A stretch of 64,000 nt of DNA from Desertimonas flava (GTDB lineage: Bacteria > Actinomycetota > Acidimicrobiia > Acidimicrobiales > Ilumatobacteraceae): positions 1-64,000 of the forward strand of contig NZ_QKYK01000009.1 of NCBI RefSeq assembly GCF_003426815.1, written 5' to 3'. The translations under genes were made by a program, and so were the position numbers. The notes below the pieces were generated by a model that searched no databases, had not been told where the DNA came from, and saw only the letters and a list, made by a program, of their open reading frames with translations. Every line of letters begins with the position of its first letter. Position 1 is the stretch's first letter. Shown here piece by piece: positions 30,393-38,709 of this stretch.

Positions 30393-31481
30393 TCATCGCA
30401 GCCGGATCGACACCTCGTTGGCCATCAGCCGACCGCGGCGGGTGAGCACCACCCGCTGACCCTGACGCTCGACGAGGCCGTCGAGCAGCTCGAGATCGTC
30501 GGCGGCCAAGGCGTCGGCGGGCACGCCATCGGTCGTGCGCAAGGAGAGCTGCAGTCCCTCGAGCCGGCGGGTCTCGGCGTCGAGCGTCTCGCCGGCCGCT
30601 TCGGTCGAATCCCCTGCCCGCACGGCCGCGAGGTAGCGCTCGGGTGTGCGGAGGTTCCACCACCGACGGCCGGCGACGTGCGAGTGAGCTGCGCAGCCGA
30701 ATCCGAGGTAGTCGTGCTGATCCCAGTAGAGGCGGTTGTGGCGGCACTCGTGACCCGGCCGGGCCCAGTTCGACACCTCGTAGTTCGCCAGCCCTGCTGC
30801 CGTCAGCCGATCGTCGGCCAGCTCGTACTCGTCGGCCTGCACGTCGTCGTCGGGGTAACGCGCCGGATCGGCGGCCAGTGGCGTGCCGGCCTCGACGGTC
30901 AACCCGTACGCCGACACATGCGGTGGGGAGAGCGCCAGGGCGGCGTCGAGCGTCGCCGCCCACTCCTCCACCGTCTCGGAGGCCGCGCCGTAGATCAGAT
31001 CGAGGTTGAACGACTGGAAGCCGACCTCGCTGATCGCGTCGACTGCCGACACCACGTTGCCCGGGTCGTGGTGGCGCCCGAGCAGGGCGAGGATCCGGGG
31101 CACCATCGACTGCACGCCGAGGCTGATGCGGTTGACGCCGCCCTTCCGCAGCACCGTGAGCAGCTCGACGTCGACGTCGTCGGGATTGCACTCCACCGTG
31201 ACCTCGGCCCCGTCGACGACGGGGATCTCCGCCAGGGCGGCGGCGAGCAGCTCCGGCGGCACGAGGGACGGGGTGCCGCCGCCGACGAAGACCGTCTCGA
31301 CCCGCCGGGTCTCCCGCGCGAACGTGGCCACGATGTCGTCCCGTACGGCGTCGAGATAGTCCGTGACGAGGTGGCCGCGGTCGGTCCAGGTGGCGAACGC
31401 GCAGTAGTCGCATCGCGACGAACAGAACGGGATGTGCACGTACACACCGAGTGGCGCCGTCGGCGTCGGCAGCACGGTCAC
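30393..31481 (-). CDS. hemW: Radical SAM protein HemW (coproporphyrinogen III oxidase-like)
   Basis: The 362-residue protein carries the radical-SAM cluster motif CSSRCDYCAF (C-x3-C-x2-C) near residue 20, preceded by GVYVHIPF. It continues with VFVGGGTPS, VECNPDD, LGVQSM, and the HemW C-terminal region. HemW is a haem chaperone rather than the true oxygen-independent oxidase; the extra HemN Cys before the motif is absent here. The GTG at 31481 overlaps the rsmE stop by four bases. It is the last gene of the hrcA-dnaJ-rsmE-hemW run, and the tRNA-Val lies 74 bases beyond on the same strand. Confidence 0.92.
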   Translation of the reverse strand: MTVLPTPTAPLGVYVHIPFCSSRCDYCAFATWTDRGHLVTDYLDAVRDDIVATFARETRRVETVFVGGGTPSLVPPELLAAALAEIPVVDGAEVTVECNPDDVDVELLTVLRKGGVNRISLGVQSMVPRILALLGRHHDPGNVVSAVDAISEVGFQSFNLDLIYGAASETVEEWAATLDAALALSPPHVSAYGLTVEAGTPLAADPARYPDDDVQADEYELADDRLTAAGLANYEVSNWARPGHECRHNRLYWDQHDYLGFGCAAHSHVAGRRWWNLRTPERYLAAVRAGDSTEAAGETLDAETRRLEGLQLSLRTTDGVPADALAADDLELLDGLVERQGQRVVLTRRGRLMANEVSIRLR

Positions 31482-32173
31482 CGACGCTCCCCCTCGCGTT
31501 GCCACACCAGCGCCAGGGCCGCAGCGACCGCTGCCGTCTCGACCCGCAGGACGTTCCCGGCGAGCGAGACCCGGCGATCGTCGGCCACGCCGGCGAGCTC
31601 CTCGGGAGCCCATCCGCCCTCCGGTCCGACGAGCACCGTCGTGTCGCCCGGTCCCACACGGCGGCCCCCCGGCTCGGCGACCACGATGTGCGGGGCAGCC
31701 AGGAGCTCGGCGGCGGGGACCGGGCCGGAGATCTCGGGGAGCCAGACCCGCCGGGACTGCATCGCCGCCTCGAGAGCGATGCGGCGCAACCGCTCCAACT
31801 GGCGCGGGGTCCGGTCCGCCCGCAGCTTGACGACGGAACGGATCGCGTCGACGAGCACGATGCGGTCGACGCCGACCTCGGTCGCCTTGGCGACGAGCCA
31901 GTCGAGCCGGTCGCCCTTCGGCGGGGCGACGGCGAGCGTGAGCACCGGATCGGGCGCCGGGACGGCGACGGCCGGCCCCGTCGCCTCGAGCACTCCCCCG
32001 GCCCCGAGCCGGCACGGCCGCCATCGACCGGCACCGTCGGTCACCGTGACCTCGGCGCCGTCACGCAGTCGCAGCACCCGAACGAGATGGTGGGCGACGG
32101 CGTCGTCGGCGGCGGGCGCGCCGACGTCGGCGACGAGCACGTGCGCAGCCGAGCGGCGCAGCACAGGATCCAC
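31478..32173 (-). CDS. rsmE: 16S rRNA (uracil-1498-N3)-methyltransferase
   Basis: The 231-residue SPOUT-class methyltransferase would methylate U1498 of 16S rRNA. Family marks are HHLVRVLRLRDG in the N-terminal PUA-like domain, PPKGDRLDWLVAKATEVGVD, AAMQSRRVWLPEI, and the C-terminal knot segment VLVGPEGGWAPEEL with SLAGNVLRVETAAVAA. The GTG at 32173 (VDPVLRRSAAH) is 11 bases after the dnaJ stop; another GTG at 32164 is possible. It overlaps hemW downstream. This neighbourhood (dnaJ-rsmE) is conserved across many bacteria. Confidence 0.94.
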   Translation of the reverse strand: MDPVLRRSAAHVLVADVGAPAADDAVAHHLVRVLRLRDGAEVTVTDGAGRWRPCRLGAGGVLEATGPAVAVPAPDPVLTLAVAPPKGDRLDWLVAKATEVGVDRIVLVDAIRSVVKLRADRTPRQLERLRRIALEAAMQSRRVWLPEISGPVPAAELLAAPHIVVAEPGGRRVGPGDTTVLVGPEGGWAPEELAGVADDRRVSLAGNVLRVETAAVAAALALVWQREGERR

Positions 32174-32184
32174 GGGAGTGCCCG

Positions 32185-33309
32185 TTACTGGAACGCCGAC
32201 TTGATGCGGGAGAACAGGCTCTTGTCGGGTTGGCCGACCTCCTCGCCGCGCAGCTCGGCGAGCTGGCGCAGCAGATCGGCCTCGGCGTCGGTGAGCTTCG
32301 TCGGCACGTCGACGACGAAGATCACGCGCAGGTCGCCGCGTCCGCGACCCTGCAGGCGCGGCACGCCGCGCTGGCGCAGGATCACCTCGTGGCCGGGCTG
32401 CGTGCCGGGCGCGACCCCGATCTCCTCGTCGCCGTCCAGCGTCGAGAGCTTGACGGTGGTGCCGAGGGCCGCCTGCGACATCGAGATCGGCACCTCGGTG
32501 ACGAGGTCGTTGCCGTCGCGGACGAACCGCTCGTGCTCGGACACCCGCAGGTGCACGTAGAGATCGCCGGGAGGGCCGCCACGTGGGCCGGCCGCCCCAC
32601 GGCCCGTGAGGCGCAGCGTCGACCCGCTGTCCACTCCTGCCGGGACGTCGACCTGGTACGTGCGCTCGGCCGTGACCCGTCCCTCGCCGCGGCACGTCGG
32701 GCACGGCGTGACGACGACCTCGCCGAGGCCACCGCAGCGCGGGCAGGCCGACGTGGTGACCATCTGGCCGAGCAGGCTCTGGCGGACCCGTTGGACCTGA
32801 CCGGCGCCGTTGCACTCCGAGCACGTGACCGGCTTGGTGCCGGCGCCGGCCCCGGTGCCTTCGCAGTCACCGCAGGCCTGGGGCACCTTCAACGTGACGG
32901 GCAGCGTGACGCCGAAGACCGCCTGCTCGAACGTGACCCGCGCGGTGACCTCCATGTCCTGGCCGCGGGGCGGCCCGCTCGGACCGCGACGGCCGCCACC
33001 GCCGAACCCGGCCGCTCCACCGAACAACGAGCTGAACAGGTCGTTGATGCCGCCCGAGAACATGTCGTTCATCGACGGGCCGCCGGCTCCGCCCACGCCG
33101 GCTTCACCGAACCGGTCGTAGCGCGCCCGCTGTTCGGGGTCGGAGAGCACGGCATAGGCCTGAGACACGGCCTTGAAGTGCTCGGCCGCCTCGGCGTCGT
33201 CGGGATTGGCGTCGGGATGGAGCTCCCTCGCCTTCTGCCGGTAGGCCTTCTTCAGCTCGTCGGCGCTCGCCTGTCTCGACACGCCGAGCAGTTGGTAATA
33301 GTCAGCCAT
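32185..33309 (-). CDS. dnaJ: Chaperone protein DnaJ
   Basis: The 374-residue co-chaperone stimulates DnaK ATPase activity. It has the full class I layout: J domain at residues 1-68 with the HPD motif (ELHPDANPD), a Gly/Phe-rich stretch (about 70-110), four zinc-binding CxxCxGxG-type repeats (CGDCEGTG, CSECNGAG, CPRCGGLG, CPTCRGEG; about 145-210), and the C-terminal substrate-binding domains. The start at 33309 overlaps the 3' end of hrcA by eight bases, so it is under the HrcA/CIRCE control of that operon. A second dnaJ next to dnaK elsewhere is usual in actinobacteria. Confidence 0.97.
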   Translation of the reverse strand: MADYYQLLGVSRQASADELKKAYRQKARELHPDANPDDAEAAEHFKAVSQAYAVLSDPEQRARYDRFGEAGVGGAGGPSMNDMFSGGINDLFSSLFGGAAGFGGGGRRGPSGPPRGQDMEVTARVTFEQAVFGVTLPVTLKVPQACGDCEGTGAGAGTKPVTCSECNGAGQVQRVRQSLLGQMVTTSACPRCGGLGEVVVTPCPTCRGEGRVTAERTYQVDVPAGVDSGSTLRLTGRGAAGPRGGPPGDLYVHLRVSEHERFVRDGNDLVTEVPISMSQAALGTTVKLSTLDGDEEIGVAPGTQPGHEVILRQRGVPRLQGRGRGDLRVIFVVDVPTKLTDAEADLLRQLAELRGEEVGQPDKSLFSRIKSAFQ

Positions 33310-34312
33310 CGCCTGCCTCTGCCTGTTGCATGCGCCTGCCCAGTCGTTCGCTGACCACCTCGACGGTGGCCAGGGCCTGCGGGTAGTTCATCCGGGTCGG
33401 TCCGAGCACTCCCACCGAGCCCCGGTGCTCCCCGTCGACGACGACGGGAGCGACCACGACCGAGCAGGCCACGAGCGGCTGGACGCCGTGCTCGACGCCG
33501 ATGGCCACCGACATGCCGCGTTCGACGATGTCGGAGACCAGTGAGACCACGACGTACTGCTGCTCGAGGGTGCGCAGGACGTCGCGCACAATGTCGACGG
33601 CGTCGAACGCCGACGCCATCGCCGAGGCGCCGCCCAGGTACACGTGGTCGTCGGTGGACCCCTCGACCAGTGCCGTGACCGCCCGGGTGCACACGCCGTC
33701 GACGACGGGATCGCCGGAGGGGTCGAGCGGCAGCACCGTGGCCAACGACGACCCGACGCACTGGGCGGCGAGGTGCCGTCCGGCCGCCGCCAGCTGGTCG
33801 TCGGAGACGTCCGACGGCAGTTCGATCGTCTGACTCTCGACCACGCCGTTGCCGAGGACGGCGACGACGGTCGCCGTGGTGGCCGACAGGCCCACGAGCT
33901 GCATCGACCGGACCACCACGGCCTCGGACCGGGGGCCGACGACGACGGCGGCGTAGTTGGTGAGTCGGGCCAGCAGGTCGGTGGTGCGGTGCAGCATCTC
34001 CTCGAGGCGGCCGTGGGCCGAGGAGAAGAACTCGCCGACCGTCGCCGACGATTGCTGGTCGAGCCGCTTGGGCGACGTGAGGTGGTCGACGAAGAAGCGG
34101 TAGCCCTTGTCCGTCGGCACCCGGCCGGCCGACGTGTGGGGCTGGACGAGGTAGCCCTCCTGCTCGAGGACCGCCATCTCGTTGCGGATCGTCGCCGGTG
34201 ACACGCGGATGCCGGGCGCGTCGGCGATGTGGGTCGAGCCCACCGGCAGCGCCGTGGTGATGTACTCCTGCACCACAGCACTGAGGATCGCCGTCTTGCG
34301 TTCGTCCAGCAT
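33302..34312 (-). CDS. hrcA: Heat-inducible transcription repressor HrcA
   Basis: HrcA represses heat-shock operons by binding CIRCE elements. The 336-residue protein has the N-terminal winged helix (MLDERKTAILSAVVQEYI, then PVGS and VSPATIRNEMAVLEQEGYL, residues 1-62), the HTSAGRVPTDKGYRFFVD segment (about 78-95), and the GAF-like dimerisation domain ending GVLGPTRMNYPQA. The ATG at 34312 is the natural start. A CIRCE-like inverted repeat lies 35 bases upstream, indicating autoregulation. dnaJ, rsmE and hemW follow. Confidence 0.96.
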   Translation of the reverse strand: MLDERKTAILSAVVQEYITTALPVGSTHIADAPGIRVSPATIRNEMAVLEQEGYLVQPHTSAGRVPTDKGYRFFVDHLTSPKRLDQQSSATVGEFFSSAHGRLEEMLHRTTDLLARLTNYAAVVVGPRSEAVVVRSMQLVGLSATTATVVAVLGNGVVESQTIELPSDVSDDQLAAAGRHLAAQCVGSSLATVLPLDPSGDPVVDGVCTRAVTALVEGSTDDHVYLGGASAMASAFDAVDIVRDVLRTLEQQYVVVSLVSDIVERGMSVAIGVEHGVQPLVACSVVVAPVVVDGEHRGSVGVLGPTRMNYPQALATVEVVSERLGRRMQQAEAGDG

Positions 34313-34346
34313 GTCCCGTCCAATCCTACCGAGGCCGGACCTGCCG

Positions 34347-34373
34347 CTGGCGCTCTCGGCCCGAGAGTGCCAA
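34347..34373 (-). promoter_or_regulatory. CIRCE operator upstream of hrcA
   Basis: On the minus strand TTGGCACTC and GAGCGCCAG are separated by exactly nine bases, matching the CIRCE layout TTAGCACTC-N9-GAGTGCTAA, with seven of nine arm positions complementary. It lies 35 bases before the hrcA start codon, the expected site for HrcA autorepression. Confidence 0.85.
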
Positions 34374-34431
34374 CGAGAGGCACGACGACCCGCCGAAATC
34401 CGGTTGGCCCGTCGAACGGCCGCCGCCCAGG

Positions 34432-34776
34432 ATGGGAGACGTGCAGATCTTCCGCGTCATCGTCCGAGGCCGGTTCGGGCCCCTCGACCCGGCTCAACGG
34501 GAGGGTCTCGTCGCCACCGCCGCCGACCACGACCTGGTGTCCAGCGGGGCGACGTTCACCGCTGGCGGGACCCTCGCCTACGACGGGCGGATCGACTTCT
34601 TCAGCTACCGGATCGAGGTGCGCATCGGCGACGACGACGCCGACGGCCCGGCCGCCGCTCGCGAGGTGGCCTTCGAGCGAGCGACGGCGGTCGCCGCCGC
34701 CGACCTCGAACGACGCGGCTTGACATGGCGCCATCTCGAGCCGACCGGCACCAACATGGCCGACGTCTGGAACTGA
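34432..34776 (+). CDS. DUF6204-like small protein
   Basis: The 114-residue product (MGDVQIFRVIVRGRFGPLDP...) resembles the actinobacterial DUF6204 family, in which FRV.VRG.F..L, a DHD motif, GTL.YD and a C-terminal alternating helix/strand recur. The match is from memory and not verified. It has no signal peptide. A GTG at 34441, with AGGA nine bases before it, is an alternative start giving 111 residues. It is followed after three bases by the TOPRIM gene, so the two are probably one transcript, divergent from the hrcA operon. Confidence 0.6.
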   Translation: MGDVQIFRVIVRGRFGPLDPAQREGLVATAADHDLVSSGATFTAGGTLAYDGRIDFFSYRIEVRIGDDDADGPAAAREVAFERATAVAAADLERRGLTWRHLEPTGTNMADVWN

Positions 34777-34779
34777 TCC

Positions 34780-35340
34780 GTGCCCGCGTCCCTCCGCACC
34801 GTGGTGCTGGTGGAGGGCGAGAGCGATCGGATGGCGGTGATGACCCTCGCCGCTCGGCTCGGGCGCGACCTGCCGGCCGACGGGGTGGAGGTGCGTCCGC
34901 TCGGTGGCATCACCAACGCGCCCCGAGAGATCGTCGCGCTCACCGCCACGCCATCGGTGCGGCTCGCCGGGCTCTACGACGCGGCCGAGGAGTACGTCGT
35001 CCGGCGCGGCCTGCGTCGAGCCGGACTCGGCAGCGCCCTGCCGCGTGACGAGATCGCCGGGCTGGGATTCTTCGTGTGCGTGGAGGATCTCGAGGGTGAG
35101 CTGATCCGCGCCTTGGGGACCGACCGCGTCGTCGAGGTCATCGGTGCGGCCGGTGAGACCCGCCCGTGGGAGACGATGCGGCATCAGCCGGCGCAGGAGG
35201 GTCGTCCGATCGACGCCCAGCTGCGCCGGTTCATGGGGACCCGCGGCGGCCGCAAGATCCGCTACGGCACGCTCCTCGCCGACGCTCTCGACCTCGGCCG
35301 AATCCCGACGCCACTCGCTGCGCTGCTCGATCACGTGTGA
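34780..35340 (+). CDS. TOPRIM-domain protein (OLD-nuclease-like)
   Basis: The 186-residue protein begins with a TOPRIM strand-loop VVLVEGESDRMAV (residues 8-20, catalytic Glu at 12) and has a later Asp pair in AGLYDAAEE and an acidic CVEDLEGEL. These are typical of TOPRIM nucleases and primases, here close to the stand-alone forms related to OLD-family endonucleases. No ATPase domain or partner is next to it. GTG at 34780 is the start. It is coupled to the DUF6204-like gene and convergent with the P450 gene. The function is probably nucleic-acid processing, but that is inference. Confidence 0.7.
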   Translation: MPASLRTVVLVEGESDRMAVMTLAARLGRDLPADGVEVRPLGGITNAPREIVALTATPSVRLAGLYDAAEEYVVRRGLRRAGLGSALPRDEIAGLGFFVCVEDLEGELIRALGTDRVVEVIGAAGETRPWETMRHQPAQEGRPIDAQLRRFMGTRGGRKIRYGTLLADALDLGRIPTPLAALLDHV

Positions 35341-35375
35341 CGTCTGCCGCGGGCGTCACCCGGCGGCACACACGT

Positions 35376-36629
35376 TCACCACGCGCAGGGCAGACGCTTG
35401 ATGCCGTTGATGAAGAAGCTCTGCAGGTAGGCGGGCTCGCCGGTGATCTGCATCTCGGGCAGGCGCGTGCGGATCTCGTCGAACATCACGCTGATCTCCC
35501 GGCGGGCCAGGTTGGCGCCCAGGCAGAAGTGCGGGCCACCTGCGCCGAAACCGACCTGCGACGGCTGCAGCGGCCGCCGGACGTCGAACCGGAACGGGTC
35601 CTCGAACACCCGCTCGTCACGGTTCGCCGAGTTGTACCAGAGCACGACCTTGTCGCCGGCCTTGATCGGCGTCCCGGACAGCTCGGTGTCCTCCGTCGCC
35701 GTGCGCCGGAAGTGGATGACCGGCGTGGCGTAGCGGACGATCTCGTCGACGGCGGTCCGGGTGTTTGCATCGAAGTCGTCCCACCAGATCTTCTTCTGAT
35801 CGGGGTGGTCGGTCAGTGCCTTCATGCCGTGGCTGATCGCGTTGCGGGTGGTCTCGTTGCCGGCCACGGCGAGGAGGATGAAGAAGCTGCCGAACTCCTG
35901 CGAGGAGAGACGCTCGCCGTCGACCTCGGCGTGCATCATCACCGACGTGATGTCGTCACGGGGCGTGGCCAGACGATCGTCGCCGAGCGCCTGGGCGTAC
36001 TGGAACATCCCCATCCCGGCGGCCATCAGGGCCTCGAGCGAGCCGCCATACTCGGGGTCGCCGGCGCCGAGGATCGTGTTGGTCCAGGCGAAGACCTGCT
36101 GCTGGTCCTCGAGGGGGATGCCCATCATCTCGCAGATGATCTGCAACGGCAGCGGGGCGGCGACCTCCTCCACGAAGTCGCACTCCCGGTCCGGGTACTT
36201 CTCGAGCAGGTTGTCGACGATCGCTGCCGCCTTGACCTTCACGTAGTCATTGACCCTGGCGATCTCCTTCGGGGCGAATCCGCGAGACACGATGTTGCGC
36301 AGCCGGAAGTGCTTGGGATCGTCCATGTTGATCATCGAGCCAAAGAACTCGTTGAGCTCCTGGGGCAGGTCGCCGATGTTGCTGCCCTGGCCGCTGCAGA
36401 ACAGCGCGGCGTTGCGGCTCGCCGCCCAGACATCCTCGTGGCGCACCAACGCCCAGTAGCCCGGCCCCGGCGGGAATGGCGAGTCCTCGAAGACCCGTTC
36501 GGCGAAGAACTGCAGGCCGTCGGTGTCACGCAGCGTCTTGAACGCCCCCTCGCGATGGTCACGCGGGGCGGTCCAGAACTCGGGGTCGGACAGGTCGAAC
36601 GAACCGAGGGGGACGGCGGGTAACTCCAT
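35376..36629 (-). CDS. Cytochrome P450, CYP125/CYP124-like
   Basis: The 417-residue soluble P450 has the I-helix oxygen-activation motif AVAGNETTRN (about 250), the ExxR motif EIVR, and the haem loop FGAGGPHFCLGANLAR with the Cys thiolate (about 357). The opening LGSFDLSDPEFW and the segment INMDDPKHFRLRNIVSRGF recall the actinobacterial CYP125/CYP142/CYP124 group that oxidises the terminal methyl of sterol side chains or methyl-branched lipids. No ferredoxin or reductase gene is adjacent. Start ATG 36629. It diverges from the LexA-HTH-led operon, with 158 bases between them. Confidence 0.9.
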   Translation of the reverse strand: MELPAVPLGSFDLSDPEFWTAPRDHREGAFKTLRDTDGLQFFAERVFEDSPFPPGPGYWALVRHEDVWAASRNAALFCSGQGSNIGDLPQELNEFFGSMINMDDPKHFRLRNIVSRGFAPKEIARVNDYVKVKAAAIVDNLLEKYPDRECDFVEEVAAPLPLQIICEMMGIPLEDQQQVFAWTNTILGAGDPEYGGSLEALMAAGMGMFQYAQALGDDRLATPRDDITSVMMHAEVDGERLSSQEFGSFFILLAVAGNETTRNAISHGMKALTDHPDQKKIWWDDFDANTRTAVDEIVRYATPVIHFRRTATEDTELSGTPIKAGDKVVLWYNSANRDERVFEDPFRFDVRRPLQPSQVGFGAGGPHFCLGANLARREISVMFDEIRTRLPEMQITGEPAYLQSFFINGIKRLPCAW

Positions 36630-36787
36630 GCAACGAATCTACGAGTGCCGCCCGTCACACTCTCAGTCGAGCGACCCGGGAGTGGCGAGCATCCCCGAGC
36701 GTTGCGCGATCGCACGACTCGTGACGACACCGTGAACAGCCACCGCATCCCATGGACAGTCGCGCGCGCCGTTGCTTCACTCGGCGC

Positions 36788-37639
36788 ATGCAAGCTGTCG
36801 ACCGCCGCGTGCTCAGCTTCATCGCCGAGCATCTGGCCGGCTACGGCTACGCCCCGACGCTCCGTGAGATCGCCACCGCGTGCGGTCTGCGGGGTGTGTC
36901 GATGGCCCGGAGCAGCATCGCCCGACTCGTCGCCGCCGGCGCGCTCGACCAGCAACGTGGCCAAGCCCGGGGGTTGACGTTGCCTGTGCCCGCCAGCGAC
37001 GACCAGACGGCGTTCATCCGCCGCCGTGACGTCGAGCGCGAGAGCCTCGCCGTGCTCGAGCTGTTCGCCCTGATGGAGCAGGGGTACTACCCGTATCTGT
37101 GCCGCGCCGCCGCGCTCGCGCCGGATCTGGCCACCGCCCAGGACTGGCTCGAGCTCGTGCACGCCAGGATCCGCCAGCTGTCGGCCCTGCAGGACGCGCT
37201 GCTCCGGGCACGAGGCGACTTCGACCGCGAGATCACGACCCGGGCGAGCCGCCACGCGGCTGCCGCGTGGTCGGCGCTGCGTCGCCACTGCGAGGCGGTC
37301 AGCTCCTGGGAAGGCTGGCTCGCCATCGAGCAGTACGAGACCGACGTGATCCTCGCTCGCCGCTTCCCGACGTGCGACGTCGCCGCCGCGGGCATCGCCG
37401 CAGTGGTCCTCGAGGGCAACCTCGACACCGCCCGCCTCGGCCGGGCGGTGGTCGAACGGGCGCTCGCCCGGGGCAGTGTCCGCGACCCCCAACTCGTCGT
37501 ACGCGTCGCCCGCGAGCGAGCGCGGATCGAGGCGGTCTACGCCGACATCGGCCCGCTTCTCGACGACATCTGGCCCGCCACCCCTCCCCCGTCCACCGCC
37601 GGCCTCACGGCGATCCCACCACGATCTGGAGCAGCATGA
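36788..37639 (+). CDS. LexA-type winged-HTH regulator with unknown helical C-terminal domain
   Basis: The 283-residue protein opens with a LexA DNA-binding domain (residues 1-65: RRVLSFIAEHLAGYGYAPTL, REIATACGL, then the recognition segment and QARGLTLP). It lacks the S24 peptidase and the Ala-Gly cleavage site of LexA. Residues 75-275 are an Ala/Leu/Arg-rich, apparently all-helical region I do not recognise, resembling ligand-binding domains of TetR-like sensors only in composition. ATG 36788 is preferred because it starts the HTH directly; ATG 36752 is possible. Its stop overlaps the binding-protein start (ATGA), so it is probably the local regulator of the transport and oxygenase operon. 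Confidence 0.75.
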   Translation: MQAVDRRVLSFIAEHLAGYGYAPTLREIATACGLRGVSMARSSIARLVAAGALDQQRGQARGLTLPVPASDDQTAFIRRRDVERESLAVLELFALMEQGYYPYLCRAAALAPDLATAQDWLELVHARIRQLSALQDALLRARGDFDREITTRASRHAAAAWSALRRHCEAVSSWEGWLAIEQYETDVILARRFPTCDVAAAGIAAVVLEGNLDTARLGRAVVERALARGSVRDPQLVVRVARERARIEAVYADIGPLLDDIWPATPPPSTAGLTAIPPRSGAA

Positions 37640-38709
37640 CGTCTCCCCTGCCCTCGCCCACCCTCTCCCGCCGCCGGCTCCTCCTCACCGGCCTGGTCGC
37701 AGGTGGCGCACTCGGCGCCGCGCGGTGGAGTCCTCTCCACGCCGCGTCGGCCGGCGGTCGCCGGCCGACCAGCGCCGAGTTCGGCGACCTCAGCATCGCG
37801 CTCAGCTGGATCAAGGACGTCACGTTCGCCGGGGCGTTCATCGCCGATGCGGATGGCCTGTTCGCCGCGGCCGGTTTCGGCACCGTCGACTTCATCGCTG
37901 GTGGCGGCAACTCGCTGCCGCCGACCGCGCAGCTGCTGAACGGCGACGTGCTGATCGCCTACAGCGGGCCGGAGGCTGCCGCCGCCGCGGTGCAGCAAGG
38001 CGGCGACGTCAAGATCGTCGGGACGCTCTTCCAGAAGAACCCGTTGAGCGTCATCTCACCCGCCGACGCGCCGATCGAGACTCCCGCCGACCTCGCCGGG
38101 CGACGCATCGGTGTGTACGCCGGCGGCGAGGCCGCCCTGGAGTACTTCCTGACGCTCAACGGCGTCGACCCCGGCTCGGTCACGCAGGTGCCCACCAACT
38201 ACGACCCGCTCGTGCTGACCACGGGTGAGGTGGATGGCTACCTCGGCTACTCGTTCGACGAACCCAACACGCTGCTGGCCCGCGGGTTCGAGACGGCCGT
38301 CATGCTCTATGCCGACTTCGGCTACAACTCGCTCTCGCAGGCGTACGCCGTCCGGGACGAAGACCTCGATGCCAACCGGGAGGCGCTGATCGCCTACTTC
38401 GCCGCCGAGATCGCCGGTTGGAAGGCCAACGTCGCCGATCCGGCGAAGGGCACCGAACTGGTCGTCTCCACCTACGGCATCGACGCCGGCCTCGACCCGG
38501 AACACCAGGCGTTGCAGAACGAGTCACAGATTCCCCTGATCGCCACGGAGGAGACGGAGACGATCGGTCTGCTGACGATCTCGCCGGACCTCGCCGCGTC
38601 GACGGTCGACTCGCTGGCTGCGGGCGGCATCGACGTGACAGCCGACGACATCTTCGACCTCACGTTGCTCGCCGACGTGTACGAGGCACATCCCGATCTG
38701 CTCGGGTGA
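37636..38709 (+). CDS. Tat-exported ABC transporter substrate-binding protein, NMT1/THI5-like
   Basis: The 357-residue protein has a twin-arginine signal peptide (SRRRLLLTGLVAGGALG, residues 11-27) and a type II periplasmic-binding fold of the NMT1/THI5/SsuA group: ALSWIKDVTFAGAFIADADG at the start of the mature domain, VQQGGDVKIVGTLFQKNP, and the hinge segment DLAGRRIGVYAGGEAALEYF. Relatives bind thiamine-pyrimidine precursors, riboflavin, sulfonates or nitrate. The genes around it suggest a nitrogen heterocycle, which is inference. Its ATG overlaps the regulator stop and its stop overlaps the permease GTG. Confidence 0.9.
   Translation: MTSPLPSPTLSRRRLLLTGLVAGGALGAARWSPLHAASAGGRRPTSAEFGDLSIALSWIKDVTFAGAFIADADGLFAAAGFGTVDFIAGGGNSLPPTAQLLNGDVLIAYSGPEAAAAAVQQGGDVKIVGTLFQKNPLSVISPADAPIETPADLAGRRIGVYAGGEAALEYFLTLNGVDPGSVTQVPTNYDPLVLTTGEVDGYLGYSFDEPNTLLARGFETAVMLYADFGYNSLSQAYAVRDEDLDANREALIAYFAAEIAGWKANVADPAKGTELVVSTYGIDAGLDPEHQALQNESQIPLIATEETETIGLLTISPDLAASTVDSLAAGGIDVTADDIFDLTLLADVYEAHPDLLG

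Noticed and set aside
30393-31481. True oxygen-independent coproporphyrinogen oxidase (HemN)
   Set aside because: The extra N-terminal HemN features are missing and the length and neighbourhood fit HemW.
34432-34776. PurS (phosphoribosylformylglycinamidine synthase subunit)
   Set aside because: Size is similar, but the sequence lacks the PurS pattern and no purL or purQ gene is adjacent.
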